From Chryseosolibacter sp044507115 (GTDB lineage: Bacteria; Bacteroidota; Bacteroidia; Cytophagales; Cyclobacteriaceae): 7,048 bases of DNA. The DNA lies in the NCBI GenBank assembly GCA_044507115.1, contig JBIQJZ010000197.1, positions 1 through 7,048 of the forward strand, in the 5' to 3' direction. Within the stretch, counting starts at the first letter, position 1; each line of letters begins with the position of its first letter. A program made the position numbers and the translations under genes. Under the pieces are notes generated by a model. The model made no database searches, was not told where the DNA came from, and was given only the letters and a program-made list of their open reading frames with translations. Below, one piece after another: positions 1 through 6,107 of the stretch.

Positions 1-514
1 GGTCGAAATGCTGACGGACGCGCCATACTTTCTCATCCCCGTGACAATTCTTTCCCAGTATGCGGCCGGTGATTGAACCGGAGTGCACTTCCAGTCGTGT
101 GGCGATACAGGTAATGTTGTGCGCATCGCACCACGGTTTGACCCAATTCTCCGCTGAGGCGCTGACAACAGCGATCGTCGCGTGATCACGGCGGTATTTC
201 TCAATTGCTTCAAGTGCGCCGGGACGTACCAGTCCGGGTATGACTGCCCGGGCAAACTCCGCTCCTGTAGCATTGAGGGATTCTTCGGATTCGCCGGCAA
301 AGAACCGGGCGAGGAAGTACTCCTTTGCTCTCCAGTTCGGAATTAGTCGTAAGACAAAGAGGGCGAGGATTGGAGCGAGCATAGCCATCCCTGTCCAATA
401 CCCCATGCTTCCTCTGTAGTACCGGGCGAATTCAATTAGCGTATCGCGTCGGGTTATCGTGCCATCAAAATCGAATAGTACCAGCGTGGAGGAGGTTCCG
501 GAATGATTGCTCAT
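1..514 (-). CDS. HAD-IB family phosphatase, N-terminal 171 residues (3' end outside window)
   Basis: This is the N-terminal part of a haloacid-dehalogenase-superfamily phosphohydrolase, read on the minus strand from an ATG at 514-512 and still open at the window edge. Motif I is LVLFDFDGT at residues 11-19, with the nucleophile Asp15 and general acid Asp17. Motif II is AVVSASAENW near 115-124 (Ser118). Motif III is GKNCHGDEK near 154-162 with Lys162. The ATRLEV and GSITG stretches around 138-150 are typical of HAD-IB (phosphoserine-phosphatase-like, TIGR01490-type) enzymes. Residues about 25-90 form a helical C1 cap with a hydrophobic stretch at 43-57, which is probably cap helix or peripheral membrane contact and not a clear membrane segment. 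The motif IV aspartates lie beyond the edge. The substrate cannot be read from the sequence. The gene is divergent from the polysaccharide gene at 725, and I see no firm reason to assign it to that pathway. No Shine-Dalgarno sequence precedes the start. Confidence 0.9.
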   Translation of the reverse strand, partial: MSNHSGTSSTLVLFDFDGTITRRDTLIEFARYYRGSMGYWTGMAMLAPILALFVLRLIPNWRAKEYFLARFFAGESEESLNATGAEFARAVIPGLVRPGALEAIEKYRRDHATIAVVSASAENWVKPWCDAHNITCIATRLEVHSGSITGRILGKNCHGDEKVWRVRQHFD

Positions 515-724
515 GTTCGTCGTGAATTGTCGCAAGGTATAAATAATCGCAAAAAAAGGCTGACAAGGGGGGTTCAGTTCAGGATTGGGTGCACGTACGG
601 CGGCCATTGGCATTCTTTTATTTACTGATCCGGCAGTACGAGCTCACAGAGGTTGGCTCGTGATTTTAGCGTGCAGATGGCCGGGAGGCCGCGTTCGAGT
701 GATTATGTATTCAAAAAATAGCCG
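515..724. promoter_or_regulatory. Divergent intergenic region between the HAD phosphatase and Wzz genes
   Basis: This 210-bp spacer separates two divergent genes, so it should carry a promoter for each. Reading toward the HAD gene, TTGTCA (566-561) is a near-consensus -35 and TATACC (541-536) is a moderate -10, but the 19-bp spacing is longer than ideal. Toward 725, the AT-rich stretch from about 702 to 720 is the most promoter-like sequence, without a convincing pair of boxes. A 6-bp inverted repeat, ACGAGC (638-643) with GCTCGT (656-661), could be an operator or a hairpin in the leader. No ORF of note, repeat array or RNA gene was seen. Confidence 0.4.
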
Positions 725-2944
725 ATGGATCTGATATTTCTTGGTAAAGTCTTGTGGAGAAAACTGTGGATTTTGGTGTCCGTTCCACTGATTGCCGCCT
801 TTGCCGCCTACCTCTTCACGATGGATATGCCCGTTATGTATTTATCGAAGGCGCAGCTCGCCACGGGGTTCACGATACAAGATCAAGTCAGCCTCACCGA
901 GGAAACATTCAACAGTCGGGAAGCCGACATCAAGTTCAGTAACCTGATGAGTTCGATGAATTCGGGCCTTGCAATTAACCTGACATCGTACAGGCTATTG
1001 CTTCACGATCTGGATCCCGCGAATGTGCCGTTTCACCGGCCCGACCGCTCCGTCTTTATGCCTGCTCAGCAGGAAATTGAGAAGGTGCGTGAAGTAGTTA
1101 GCGAAAAACTTAAAGCGTTCTCTCCGCTGACGTCTACTGATGCTGAGTTTCGACTAATTGATGATTTCCTGACTGCCTACGAGTACAATTACAACGACAT
1201 CAAGGACAATCTGCGCTTTGAGCGAATTCCGAATAGCGACTATATCGATGTTTTTGTAGAAGCTGACAATGCCCGTCTCTCTGCGGCCGCGGCAAATGCC
1301 TTTTGTGAGGAATTTATACGCTACAACGAATCGCTGAAGATCGAGCGCAGCAGTGAATCGGTCGAATTCCTGAGTGAGTTGGTTCAAAAGAAGAAAGCAG
1401 AACTCGACCGGATACTCGGGATCCAGAAATCGTTCAAGTCGGAGAATAACGTCTTCAATCTCGAAGGAGAAAGCGGGATGAAAATGGGTCAGCTTTCGAT
1501 TCTTGAGTCGCAGGCAGCTACCATTCGCAGCAACATCCGCCGGCTGGAACTTCAGGTGAGACAGCTGAATGATGATCTCGCCCGGGCATCGGCGCCGGCT
1601 GCGTCGGCAAGCAATCAACGAGTGCTCGAACTGCGCACGAGAGTAAGCGAAATGAATTCACGGTATATCACACAGGGAGGCACTGACCAGCGCTTGTTGG
1701 ATTCCCTGGAGTATTTGCGTGAGGAACTCCGCCTTGCCCAGGATAATTCATCGCGGCAGGGTGCGTCGGCCACTCCGGGCCATACAGTTGCTGAATTGCA
1801 ATATCTCAAGCGAGAAAAAGAAATCGAGTTGGAGGTACAACGAGACGATTTGCGAAACACGGAGGACAAGATGCGGGCGATCAACTACAGTTTCTCAGGA
1901 TACGCAAATAAAGAGGCTGAACTGTCGACGATCCAGAAAGAGATCGACCTGGCCACCCAGGAGTACAACCTGGCACTTGACAAATTCAACCAGGCGACAA
2001 ATCGCCAGATGATGTCGAACAACCTGAGGTTTGTTGTTGTGGCCACACCACCCGTTCACCCGGAGCCGGGAATCCGGTTGATTATCATCGCACTGGCGGC
2101 ATTCGCGAGCTTTGTTTTTTGTGTCGTGTTTATTGCAGCAATCGAGATGCTCGACACGTCTATCCGAACACCTGATCGCTTCAAGCGCATGGTCAATCTT
2201 CCAATCGCGGGTGTGCTGAACAAGGTCGACGGAAGAAATTTCAACATCCGCGCATACTTCAATCAGCAAGATGGAGGTGAAGAAGTTGAAACGTTCAAGT
2301 CGCTATTGAGGAAATTTCGCCACGAAGTCGAATCAATGAATGGCAAGGTTATTCTCTTTACCAGTCCGAAGCGGCGGGACGGGAAGACATTTGTTTTATT
2401 TACACTGTCTTACGTACTAAGTCTGCTAGACAAGCGAGTTCTGATACTAGATACAAACTTCAAGAATAATTCACTCTCACAGATACTTGGGAGAGGGCAG
2501 AGTGATCTCAAGGTGTTAGACACGAAAAAGCACAAGCTGCTGGTGGGATCGTCGGAAACGGACAAGAAGGTGGAAGCTGAGTTTGACCACGAGAATTCCT
2601 ACGACCTGATCAATCCAACCAAGTATCGCAACATCTATATCGTGGGGAATTCCGGCGGAGGAAGTGAGTCGCCGGCGGAGATTCTGACAGGCCGCGATTT
2701 TACAAATCTGGTGTCAGTCCTCGCGGAGAGTTTTGATTACGTTCTCATGGAAGGCGCGGCGATGAACGAGTATTCCGATACGAAGGAGCTGGTGCGGTAT
2801 GCCGATCGGGTGGTAGCGGTATTTTCAGCAGACACGCCGATTCGCCAAATGGATAGGGAAGCGGTTCAGTACTTCAAGTTACTGGGTAAGAAGTTCGGAG
2901 GCTGCGTGCTAAACCGCGTCGAGACAAAAGACCTGAAACTTTAG
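725..2944 (+). CDS. Wzz/GumC-type polysaccharide co-polymerase fused to a BY-kinase-like ATPase domain
   Basis: This inner-membrane protein is predicted to control chain length or export of a surface polysaccharide. The first membrane segment is at residues 13-33. A periplasmic Wzz domain follows, with long coiled-coil stretches at about 200-285 and 355-425, broken by Ser/Ala-rich linkers at 286-298 and 342-354. The proline-rich signature TPPVHPEPG (441-449) leads into the second membrane segment (449-474), as in polysaccharide co-polymerases. The cytoplasmic domain (about 520-739) resembles Wzc/CapB bacterial tyrosine kinases: P-loop SPKRRDGKT (547-555), Walker A'-like ILDTNFK (574-580), and Walker B-like YVLMEGAAM (672-680). 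The second Walker A' Asp is Asn578, the Walker B Asp is Glu676, and the last 23 residues have no tyrosine, so autokinase activity is doubtful. Length, about 740 residues, fits two-domain Wzc proteins. The start is the first ATG after an in-frame stop region and has no Shine-Dalgarno sequence. The gene converges on the next gene with a 4-bp gap. Confidence 0.92.
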   Translation: MDLIFLGKVLWRKLWILVSVPLIAAFAAYLFTMDMPVMYLSKAQLATGFTIQDQVSLTEETFNSREADIKFSNLMSSMNSGLAINLTSYRLLLHDLDPANVPFHRPDRSVFMPAQQEIEKVREVVSEKLKAFSPLTSTDAEFRLIDDFLTAYEYNYNDIKDNLRFERIPNSDYIDVFVEADNARLSAAAANAFCEEFIRYNESLKIERSSESVEFLSELVQKKKAELDRILGIQKSFKSENNVFNLEGESGMKMGQLSILESQAATIRSNIRRLELQVRQLNDDLARASAPAASASNQRVLELRTRVSEMNSRYITQGGTDQRLLDSLEYLREELRLAQDNSSRQGASATPGHTVAELQYLKREKEIELEVQRDDLRNTEDKMRAINYSFSGYANKEAELSTIQKEIDLATQEYNLALDKFNQATNRQMMSNNLRFVVVATPPVHPEPGIRLIIIALAAFASFVFCVVFIAAIEMLDTSIRTPDRFKRMVNLPIAGVLNKVDGRNFNIRAYFNQQDGGEEVETFKSLLRKFRHEVESMNGKVILFTSPKRRDGKTFVLFTLSYVLSLLDKRVLILDTNFKNNSLSQILGRGQSDLKVLDTKKHKLLVGSSETDKKVEAEFDHENSYDLINPTKYRNIYIVGNSGGGSESPAEILTGRDFTNLVSVLAESFDYVLMEGAAMNEYSDTKELVRYADRVVAVFSADTPIRQMDREAVQYFKLLGKKFGGCVLNRVETKDLKL

Positions 2945-2948
2945 GTCA

Positions 2949-3506
2949 TTAACGGATCGGCAGGTTGTCGATCTCGTTGACTTTCTGGATGATGATTTCC
3001 TTCACGACCTCCTTGGCAGCCTTCAATTCCAGGTCGCGAATTTCGGGATTTTCGTTTGCATAGTCGACTCCTTCATAGAAGGGCTCCCAGGGAAAATATT
3101 CGTTGAAAGGTCTTCGAAAGACCTCGGCCCGGAATCGCGGCTTAAAGTGACGTTTTCCCATGTCAAATATGTAGTCGGACGTGTCCGGCTGCACCCTGTT
3201 ATACTCGTCAACAAAAGCGTAAAGCTGCTTTTTGTCAACTGCGTCCACCGCCTTCAGGATTTCTTCGAGGGGGATTCGTTCGTCCCGCATCGTTCGCACA
3301 AGCGCCTCGAGACTCTTGTTTAAAGGATCCCGGATACCCTCAAGTTTGTCTTGAATCTTGTCGGGCACGTAAGAAGGCATGGAACCGGAGATAACAGCCT
3401 TCGCGATCATGGACGGAACAACAGCTTTATATATGAAGTATCCTCCGAGGGTCAGCAGCAGGAGGAGTATGATCAGAATAACAATGGTTCGCTTGCGCTT
3501 CTTCAT
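2949..3506 (-). CDS. Hypothetical 185-residue membrane-anchored protein
   Basis: I do not recognise this family. The protein starts with a basic MKKRKR tail followed by a very hydrophobic segment at residues 8-27, which should be either an uncleaved signal anchor (C-terminus in the periplasm) or a signal peptide without an obvious cleavage site. The remaining 155 or so residues are soluble, charged and mostly helical. They include an aromatic cluster near 130-150 (PFNEYFPWEPFYEGVDY) and a C-terminal amphipathic helix rich in Lys, Glu and Ile. No catalytic motif or cysteine is visible. Codon use looks like that of its neighbours and the frame is clean, so I consider it a real gene. It is the only minus-strand gene between polysaccharide genes. 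Its stop lies 4 bp from the convergent Wzz stop, and its start faces the 3664 gene across a 157-bp divergent spacer. It could be a locus-specific accessory protein or an unrelated gene; the sequence does not decide. Confidence 0.82.
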   Translation of the reverse strand: MKKRKRTIVILIILLLLLTLGGYFIYKAVVPSMIAKAVISGSMPSYVPDKIQDKLEGIRDPLNKSLEALVRTMRDERIPLEEILKAVDAVDKKQLYAFVDEYNRVQPDTSDYIFDMGKRHFKPRFRAEVFRRPFNEYFPWEPFYEGVDYANENPEIRDLELKAAKEVVKEIIIQKVNEIDNLPIR

Positions 3507-3603
3507 GGCGGCAATTTATGACGAATCGGGCAAATAACCCCATTCTGAAGCGGCAGACTTTGAGACGCTTCACCGGCTGTCTGGCATGTTTATTTAACAA
3601 TCA

Positions 3604-3640
3604 GGCGGACAGGGACCTCGTCGGCGAGGTCTGTCATGCC
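3604..3640. repeat. Extended inverted repeat (hairpin or operator)
   Basis: The core is a perfect 7-bp inverted repeat, GACCTCG (3614-3620) and CGAGGTC (3625-3631), around the loop TCGG. It is extended by GACA (3608-3611) pairing with TGTC (3632-3635) across a GG bulge, and by GGC (3604-3606) pairing with GCC (3638-3640) across a small internal loop. No T-run follows on the plus strand, so it is not an intrinsic terminator in that direction. It sits where the -35 region would be if TAAAAT at 3649-3654 is the -10, which makes a protein-binding operator plausible. A structured leader RNA or a REP-like element are the alternatives. Confidence 0.55.
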
Positions 3641-3648
3641 TCCGGCGC

Positions 3649-3654
3649 TAAAAT
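3649..3654 (+). promoter_or_regulatory. Candidate -10 element TAAAAT for the 3664-7048 operon
   Basis: TAAAAT matches five of six positions of the sigma-70 -10 consensus and ends 9 bp before the ATG at 3664. A start of transcription 6-8 bp downstream would give an almost leaderless mRNA for the micro-protein gene. No good -35 box is found 16-18 bp upstream, because that space is occupied by the palindrome. The promoter could therefore be activator-dependent, or the match could be chance. Confidence 0.3.
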
Positions 3655-3663
3655 CCATTGGCT

Positions 3664-3804
3664 ATGATTGACGAACACCACAACGGCGATGATGCGGAAG
3701 ATCGCAACTCGTTTTCTGGCATTGCACTAAACCGGCTCGTTGTACTACTGCTGGTAACTGGTATTTACCTCTTCATTTTCCTAAAGATACTGGTTCTTCC
3801 GTAA
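3664..3804 (+). CDS. 46-residue single-pass membrane micro-protein
   Basis: This short ORF begins with ATG and ends with TAA. The first 15 or so residues are acidic and polar (MIDEHHNGDDAEDRN). Residues about 23-44 form one continuous hydrophobic segment with LVVLLLVTG and IYLFIFLKILVLP, long enough to cross the membrane once. The split between an acidic tail and one membrane helix, with no internal stop, is what a real membrane micro-protein looks like and is uncommon by chance. An in-frame TAA at 3649-3651 limits the start to this ATG or a TTG two codons upstream. Its stop lies 17 bp before the start of the Wzy/WaaL-family gene, so the two are probably co-transcribed. The function is unknown; a small subunit or stabiliser of the polymerase or of another membrane partner is a reasonable guess. 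The Asn/Arg/Leu region at 23-25 places the charged residue at the membrane edge. Confidence 0.68.
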   Translation: MIDEHHNGDDAEDRNSFSGIALNRLVVLLLVTGIYLFIFLKILVLP

Positions 3805-3821
3805 TCAGATTACCGCGAATT

Positions 3822-5258
3822 ATGATCTCAAACAGAACATTTAGAATTCCTGCGGCGGTCATCTTCATTGTGTTGTTGATCTTGTCGGTAGGGGTGACCT
3901 ACCTGATGGCACAACACGGCGTGTTTGTCGGTCTGGCTATCGCGGGCGTTTCAGTCGGTGTGCTCTTTGTTGCGGCCGTCATCCGGGACTATCGCGTTGG
4001 CTTCTATACGGTGTTCTTCCTCGGGATATTCATGTTCTATATCGACCGGCTTGCCGACCTTACTTTTCCGATGGGTACTGTTTACGACGCATTGATCGGC
4101 CTGACGTTCCTCGCGCTGCTTGCCGACAGCCGAGGGCGCGATTGGTCGACATTCAAAAACCCGGTGACGATCATGCTGCTGATATTGATCGGCTACCAGG
4201 TATTGCAGCTATTTAATCCTAGCGCAAATTCCCCGGTGGCATGGTTGGTTTCCCTTCGAAACAATATTGCATTCCTGATCTACGTCATCTGTTTTCACAT
4301 GTTTTCGTCCTTCAAGGAGGTAAAGAAATTTGCGGGCGTATGGCTCGGCACAGCGCTCATCGTTGCGCTGTACGGAATCTTTCAGAAGGTGGCGGGACTG
4401 CGGGCGTTCGAGGCCGCGTGGATGGATGAAGTACCCGGCAGGATCAAGCTCTATGCTGTGTGGGGCGAGCTCCGCGTCTTTTCATTTCTGTCGGATCCTT
4501 CTTCGTTTGGTCTTTTTATCGGCGCCAGTGCGCTGGGTTCTTTCGTCTTGGCGATGGGGCCTTTTAAGGTATGGCAAAGATTGTTCTTTGCCGCGATGAC
4601 GCTGACCCTGTTGATAGCAATGTCCTATTCGGGTACGCGCACTGCAATTGCGCTTATTGCGGCCGGTCTTGCATTCTACGTCACAATCATGCTTCATAAC
4701 CGGCGAACGCTGTTCGCCTCCATGATAATGGTGGCTATCGGCGTGATGCTGATGTTTGGTCCGTTCTACGGAAGCACGATGAGCCGTTTGCGAACTACGT
4801 TTCAAGTCTCCGAGGACCCGTCGATGGCGGTACGTGACTATAAACGCCTGAGCTTTCAACAGTATATCCAGTCGCATCCAATTGGAGGAGGCTTGTATAC
4901 CGTCGGTCAGAACGGCAAGCGTTACGCGCCGGGACACGAACTCGCCGGAGACTGGGACCCCGACAGTGGCTATCTTCTCACGGCATTGGAAACCGGCTGG
5001 GTTGGGCTGTTGATTTTTATGATACTCTTCTTCCTTGTGATCCTGCAAGGTGTGAACAGTTTTTATGCATTGAAGGACCCGGTGCTAAAAACGTATATCC
5101 TCGTATTCCTGGTCCCATTTATGGCACTATCGGTCGCTCACTTCACCCAGGATGCAATGTTCACGAAACCGGTTAACATCCTTGTATATGCCACCTATGC
5201 GCTAATGGTTAAGATTGGAACGTTTGAACGACGCCTCTTTTCGGTCGACATGGTATGA
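3822..5258 (+). CDS. O-antigen ligase/polymerase (Wzy/WaaL) family membrane protein
   Basis: This 478-residue polytopic inner-membrane protein has about a dozen hydrophobic segments, for example near 11-29, 33-52, 61-76, 113-130, 146-162, 172-188, 226-245, 253-290, 297-313, 391-409, 421-437 and 450-464. The Wzy_C-type core is visible. RVFSFLSDPSSFG (218-230) and SYSGTRTAIALI (268-279) correspond to conserved segments of the family. A large periplasmic loop of about 75 residues (315-390) contains SHPIGGG (351-357) and His372, then ends in the typical ALETGWVGLL. Such proteins either polymerise undecaprenyl-linked repeat units (Wzy) or transfer finished glycans to an acceptor (WaaL), and the family resemblance does not separate the two. 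The neighbouring Wzz-type gene favours a polymerase. The start ATG follows the micro-protein stop by 17 bp and lacks a Shine-Dalgarno sequence. Confidence 0.88.
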   Translation: MISNRTFRIPAAVIFIVLLILSVGVTYLMAQHGVFVGLAIAGVSVGVLFVAAVIRDYRVGFYTVFFLGIFMFYIDRLADLTFPMGTVYDALIGLTFLALLADSRGRDWSTFKNPVTIMLLILIGYQVLQLFNPSANSPVAWLVSLRNNIAFLIYVICFHMFSSFKEVKKFAGVWLGTALIVALYGIFQKVAGLRAFEAAWMDEVPGRIKLYAVWGELRVFSFLSDPSSFGLFIGASALGSFVLAMGPFKVWQRLFFAAMTLTLLIAMSYSGTRTAIALIAAGLAFYVTIMLHNRRTLFASMIMVAIGVMLMFGPFYGSTMSRLRTTFQVSEDPSMAVRDYKRLSFQQYIQSHPIGGGLYTVGQNGKRYAPGHELAGDWDPDSGYLLTALETGWVGLLIFMILFFLVILQGVNSFYALKDPVLKTYILVFLVPFMALSVAHFTQDAMFTKPVNILVYATYALMVKIGTFERRLFSVDMV

Positions 5259-5329
5259 TTATTTGAAACCGACTGTTCGAGCAGCGTTTTGCGTGTCTGT
5301 TCTATAGTAAAGTTCAACCAATAAAAGAT

Positions 5330-6028
5330 ATGAAAGTTATTATCCTGTTCCTTGCGGCGAGTGTTCCGCTGATGGCCCAAACGGTGGATTACAACAAAGT
5401 GATCCTTCCGGAAAGTTCGCGCGTGACCGACCTTGGTGAGAAACTGGTACAACTCGCGTGGCGAAACTACCCGGAAAATGAGGTCTTCAGGCGAGACGTT
5501 AGTATCGCCGGGTACAACGTCAAGCAAAGTAATGTGAGCTGGCTGGAGAATATACGTTTATCCGGTAACCTCAATCAGTTCAACATCGATAAGCGAGCGG
5601 ATGAGATGTCGGACTATCGTTCCACCTTTTATCCCCTGTATAATTTCGGTGTCACCATCTCTCTTGGAGCATTCTTCAGTACGCCGTACGAGATAAAGAA
5701 AAGTCGGGACGCGCTTGTTGCCGCCCAGGCAAATGTGAATACGCAAAAGCTGATGATTCGCAATACCGTATTGCGCTTGTACAACGACTACCTCATGCTT
5801 GAAAAGCTTTATAAGCTTCAATCACAAGTACTTTTGGACAACGAAACGGCTCACAAGCTCGCTGAACAGCGATTCCGGCAGGCAGAGATCACATTCGAGA
5901 CGTATTCGGTGAGCCTGAAATCGTACAACGATGCCATGACACTCCATCTGCAGGCTGAACGAGATTTCAGAAACGCCAAACTCGATCTTGAGCAGTGGAT
6001 CGGGATGCGTCTCGAAGATGTTCGGTAG
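5330..6028 (+). CDS. Half-size TolC-family outer-membrane efflux protein
   Basis: This 232-residue protein has a signal peptide at 1-16 (hydrophobic ILFLAASVPLMA, cleavage probably before Gln17). The mature part follows the layout of a single TolC/OEP repeat. A helix at about 32-72 is followed by two likely beta strands around 74-86 and 102-116 (aromatic and alternating), and then a long coiled-coil helical stretch from about 120 to 225. It ends with LDLEQWIGM (218-226), like the usual end of OEP repeats. Canonical TolC proteins carry two such repeats in about 450 residues. The 3' flank shows no second repeat in any frame, so this looks like a natural half-size form and not a truncation. It probably spans the periplasm and outer membrane and helps export the polysaccharide made by this locus, but an RND or ABC partner is not visible. 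It follows the Wzy/WaaL gene by 71 bp, with an A-rich sequence and no Shine-Dalgarno before the ATG. Confidence 0.85.
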   Translation: MKVIILFLAASVPLMAQTVDYNKVILPESSRVTDLGEKLVQLAWRNYPENEVFRRDVSIAGYNVKQSNVSWLENIRLSGNLNQFNIDKRADEMSDYRSTFYPLYNFGVTISLGAFFSTPYEIKKSRDALVAAQANVNTQKLMIRNTVLRLYNDYLMLEKLYKLQSQVLLDNETAHKLAEQRFRQAEITFETYSVSLKSYNDAMTLHLQAERDFRNAKLDLEQWIGMRLEDVR

Positions 6029-6107
6029 CAGGATCGCGTTTGGTGCTGGCACTTAGTTTTTATCGCTACGTGTTACCGATTTGACCAATTGCTGCATCAC
6101 TCCCAAT

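Larger units (their letters stand above)
3507..3663. promoter_or_regulatory. Divergent intergenic region with palindrome and candidate promoter
   Basis: This spacer separates the minus-strand 185-residue gene from the plus-strand operon that begins at 3664. It must carry at least one promoter unless the operon is transcribed from elsewhere. It contains a strong inverted repeat (3604-3640), a second shorter one (GAAGCG at 3547-3552 with CGCTTC at 3566-3571), and the hexamer TAAAAT at 3649-3654. No coding sequence is visible. Confidence 0.5.

Noticed and set aside
1154..2269. Several long open frames on the minus strand within the Wzz-type gene.
   Set aside because: Their translations are Arg/Cys/Ser-rich with no domain-like pattern, while the plus-strand frame has clear family features.
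3108..3124. Perfect 7-bp inverted repeat AGGTCTT-CGA-AAGACCT.
   Set aside because: It lies inside the 185-residue coding sequence, has only a 3-base loop and no T-run; coding constraint or chance explains it.
4482..5048. 188-codon minus-strand open frame within the Wzy/WaaL gene.
   Set aside because: Its translation is rich in His, Arg, Gln and Lys with no hydrophobic core, as expected for a frame opposite a membrane-protein gene.
5259..5329. Possible weak terminator (CTGT-TCGA-GCAG followed by CGTTTT) or a promoter with TATAGT between the Wzy/WaaL and TolC-like genes.
   Set aside because: The stem has only four pairs, one of them a wobble, and no matching -35 box is spaced correctly for TATAGT.
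6029..6107. GTGC-TG-GCAC followed by TTAGTTTTT, considered as a terminator after the TolC-like gene.
   Set aside because: The four-pair stem with a two-base loop is too small to form a terminator, and the next gene follows on the same strand.
5330..6107. Half-size TolC-like gene considered as a frameshifted or truncated pseudogene.
   Set aside because: It has a complete signal peptide, one full repeat and a normal repeat ending, and the 79 bp downstream encode no TolC-like remainder in any frame.
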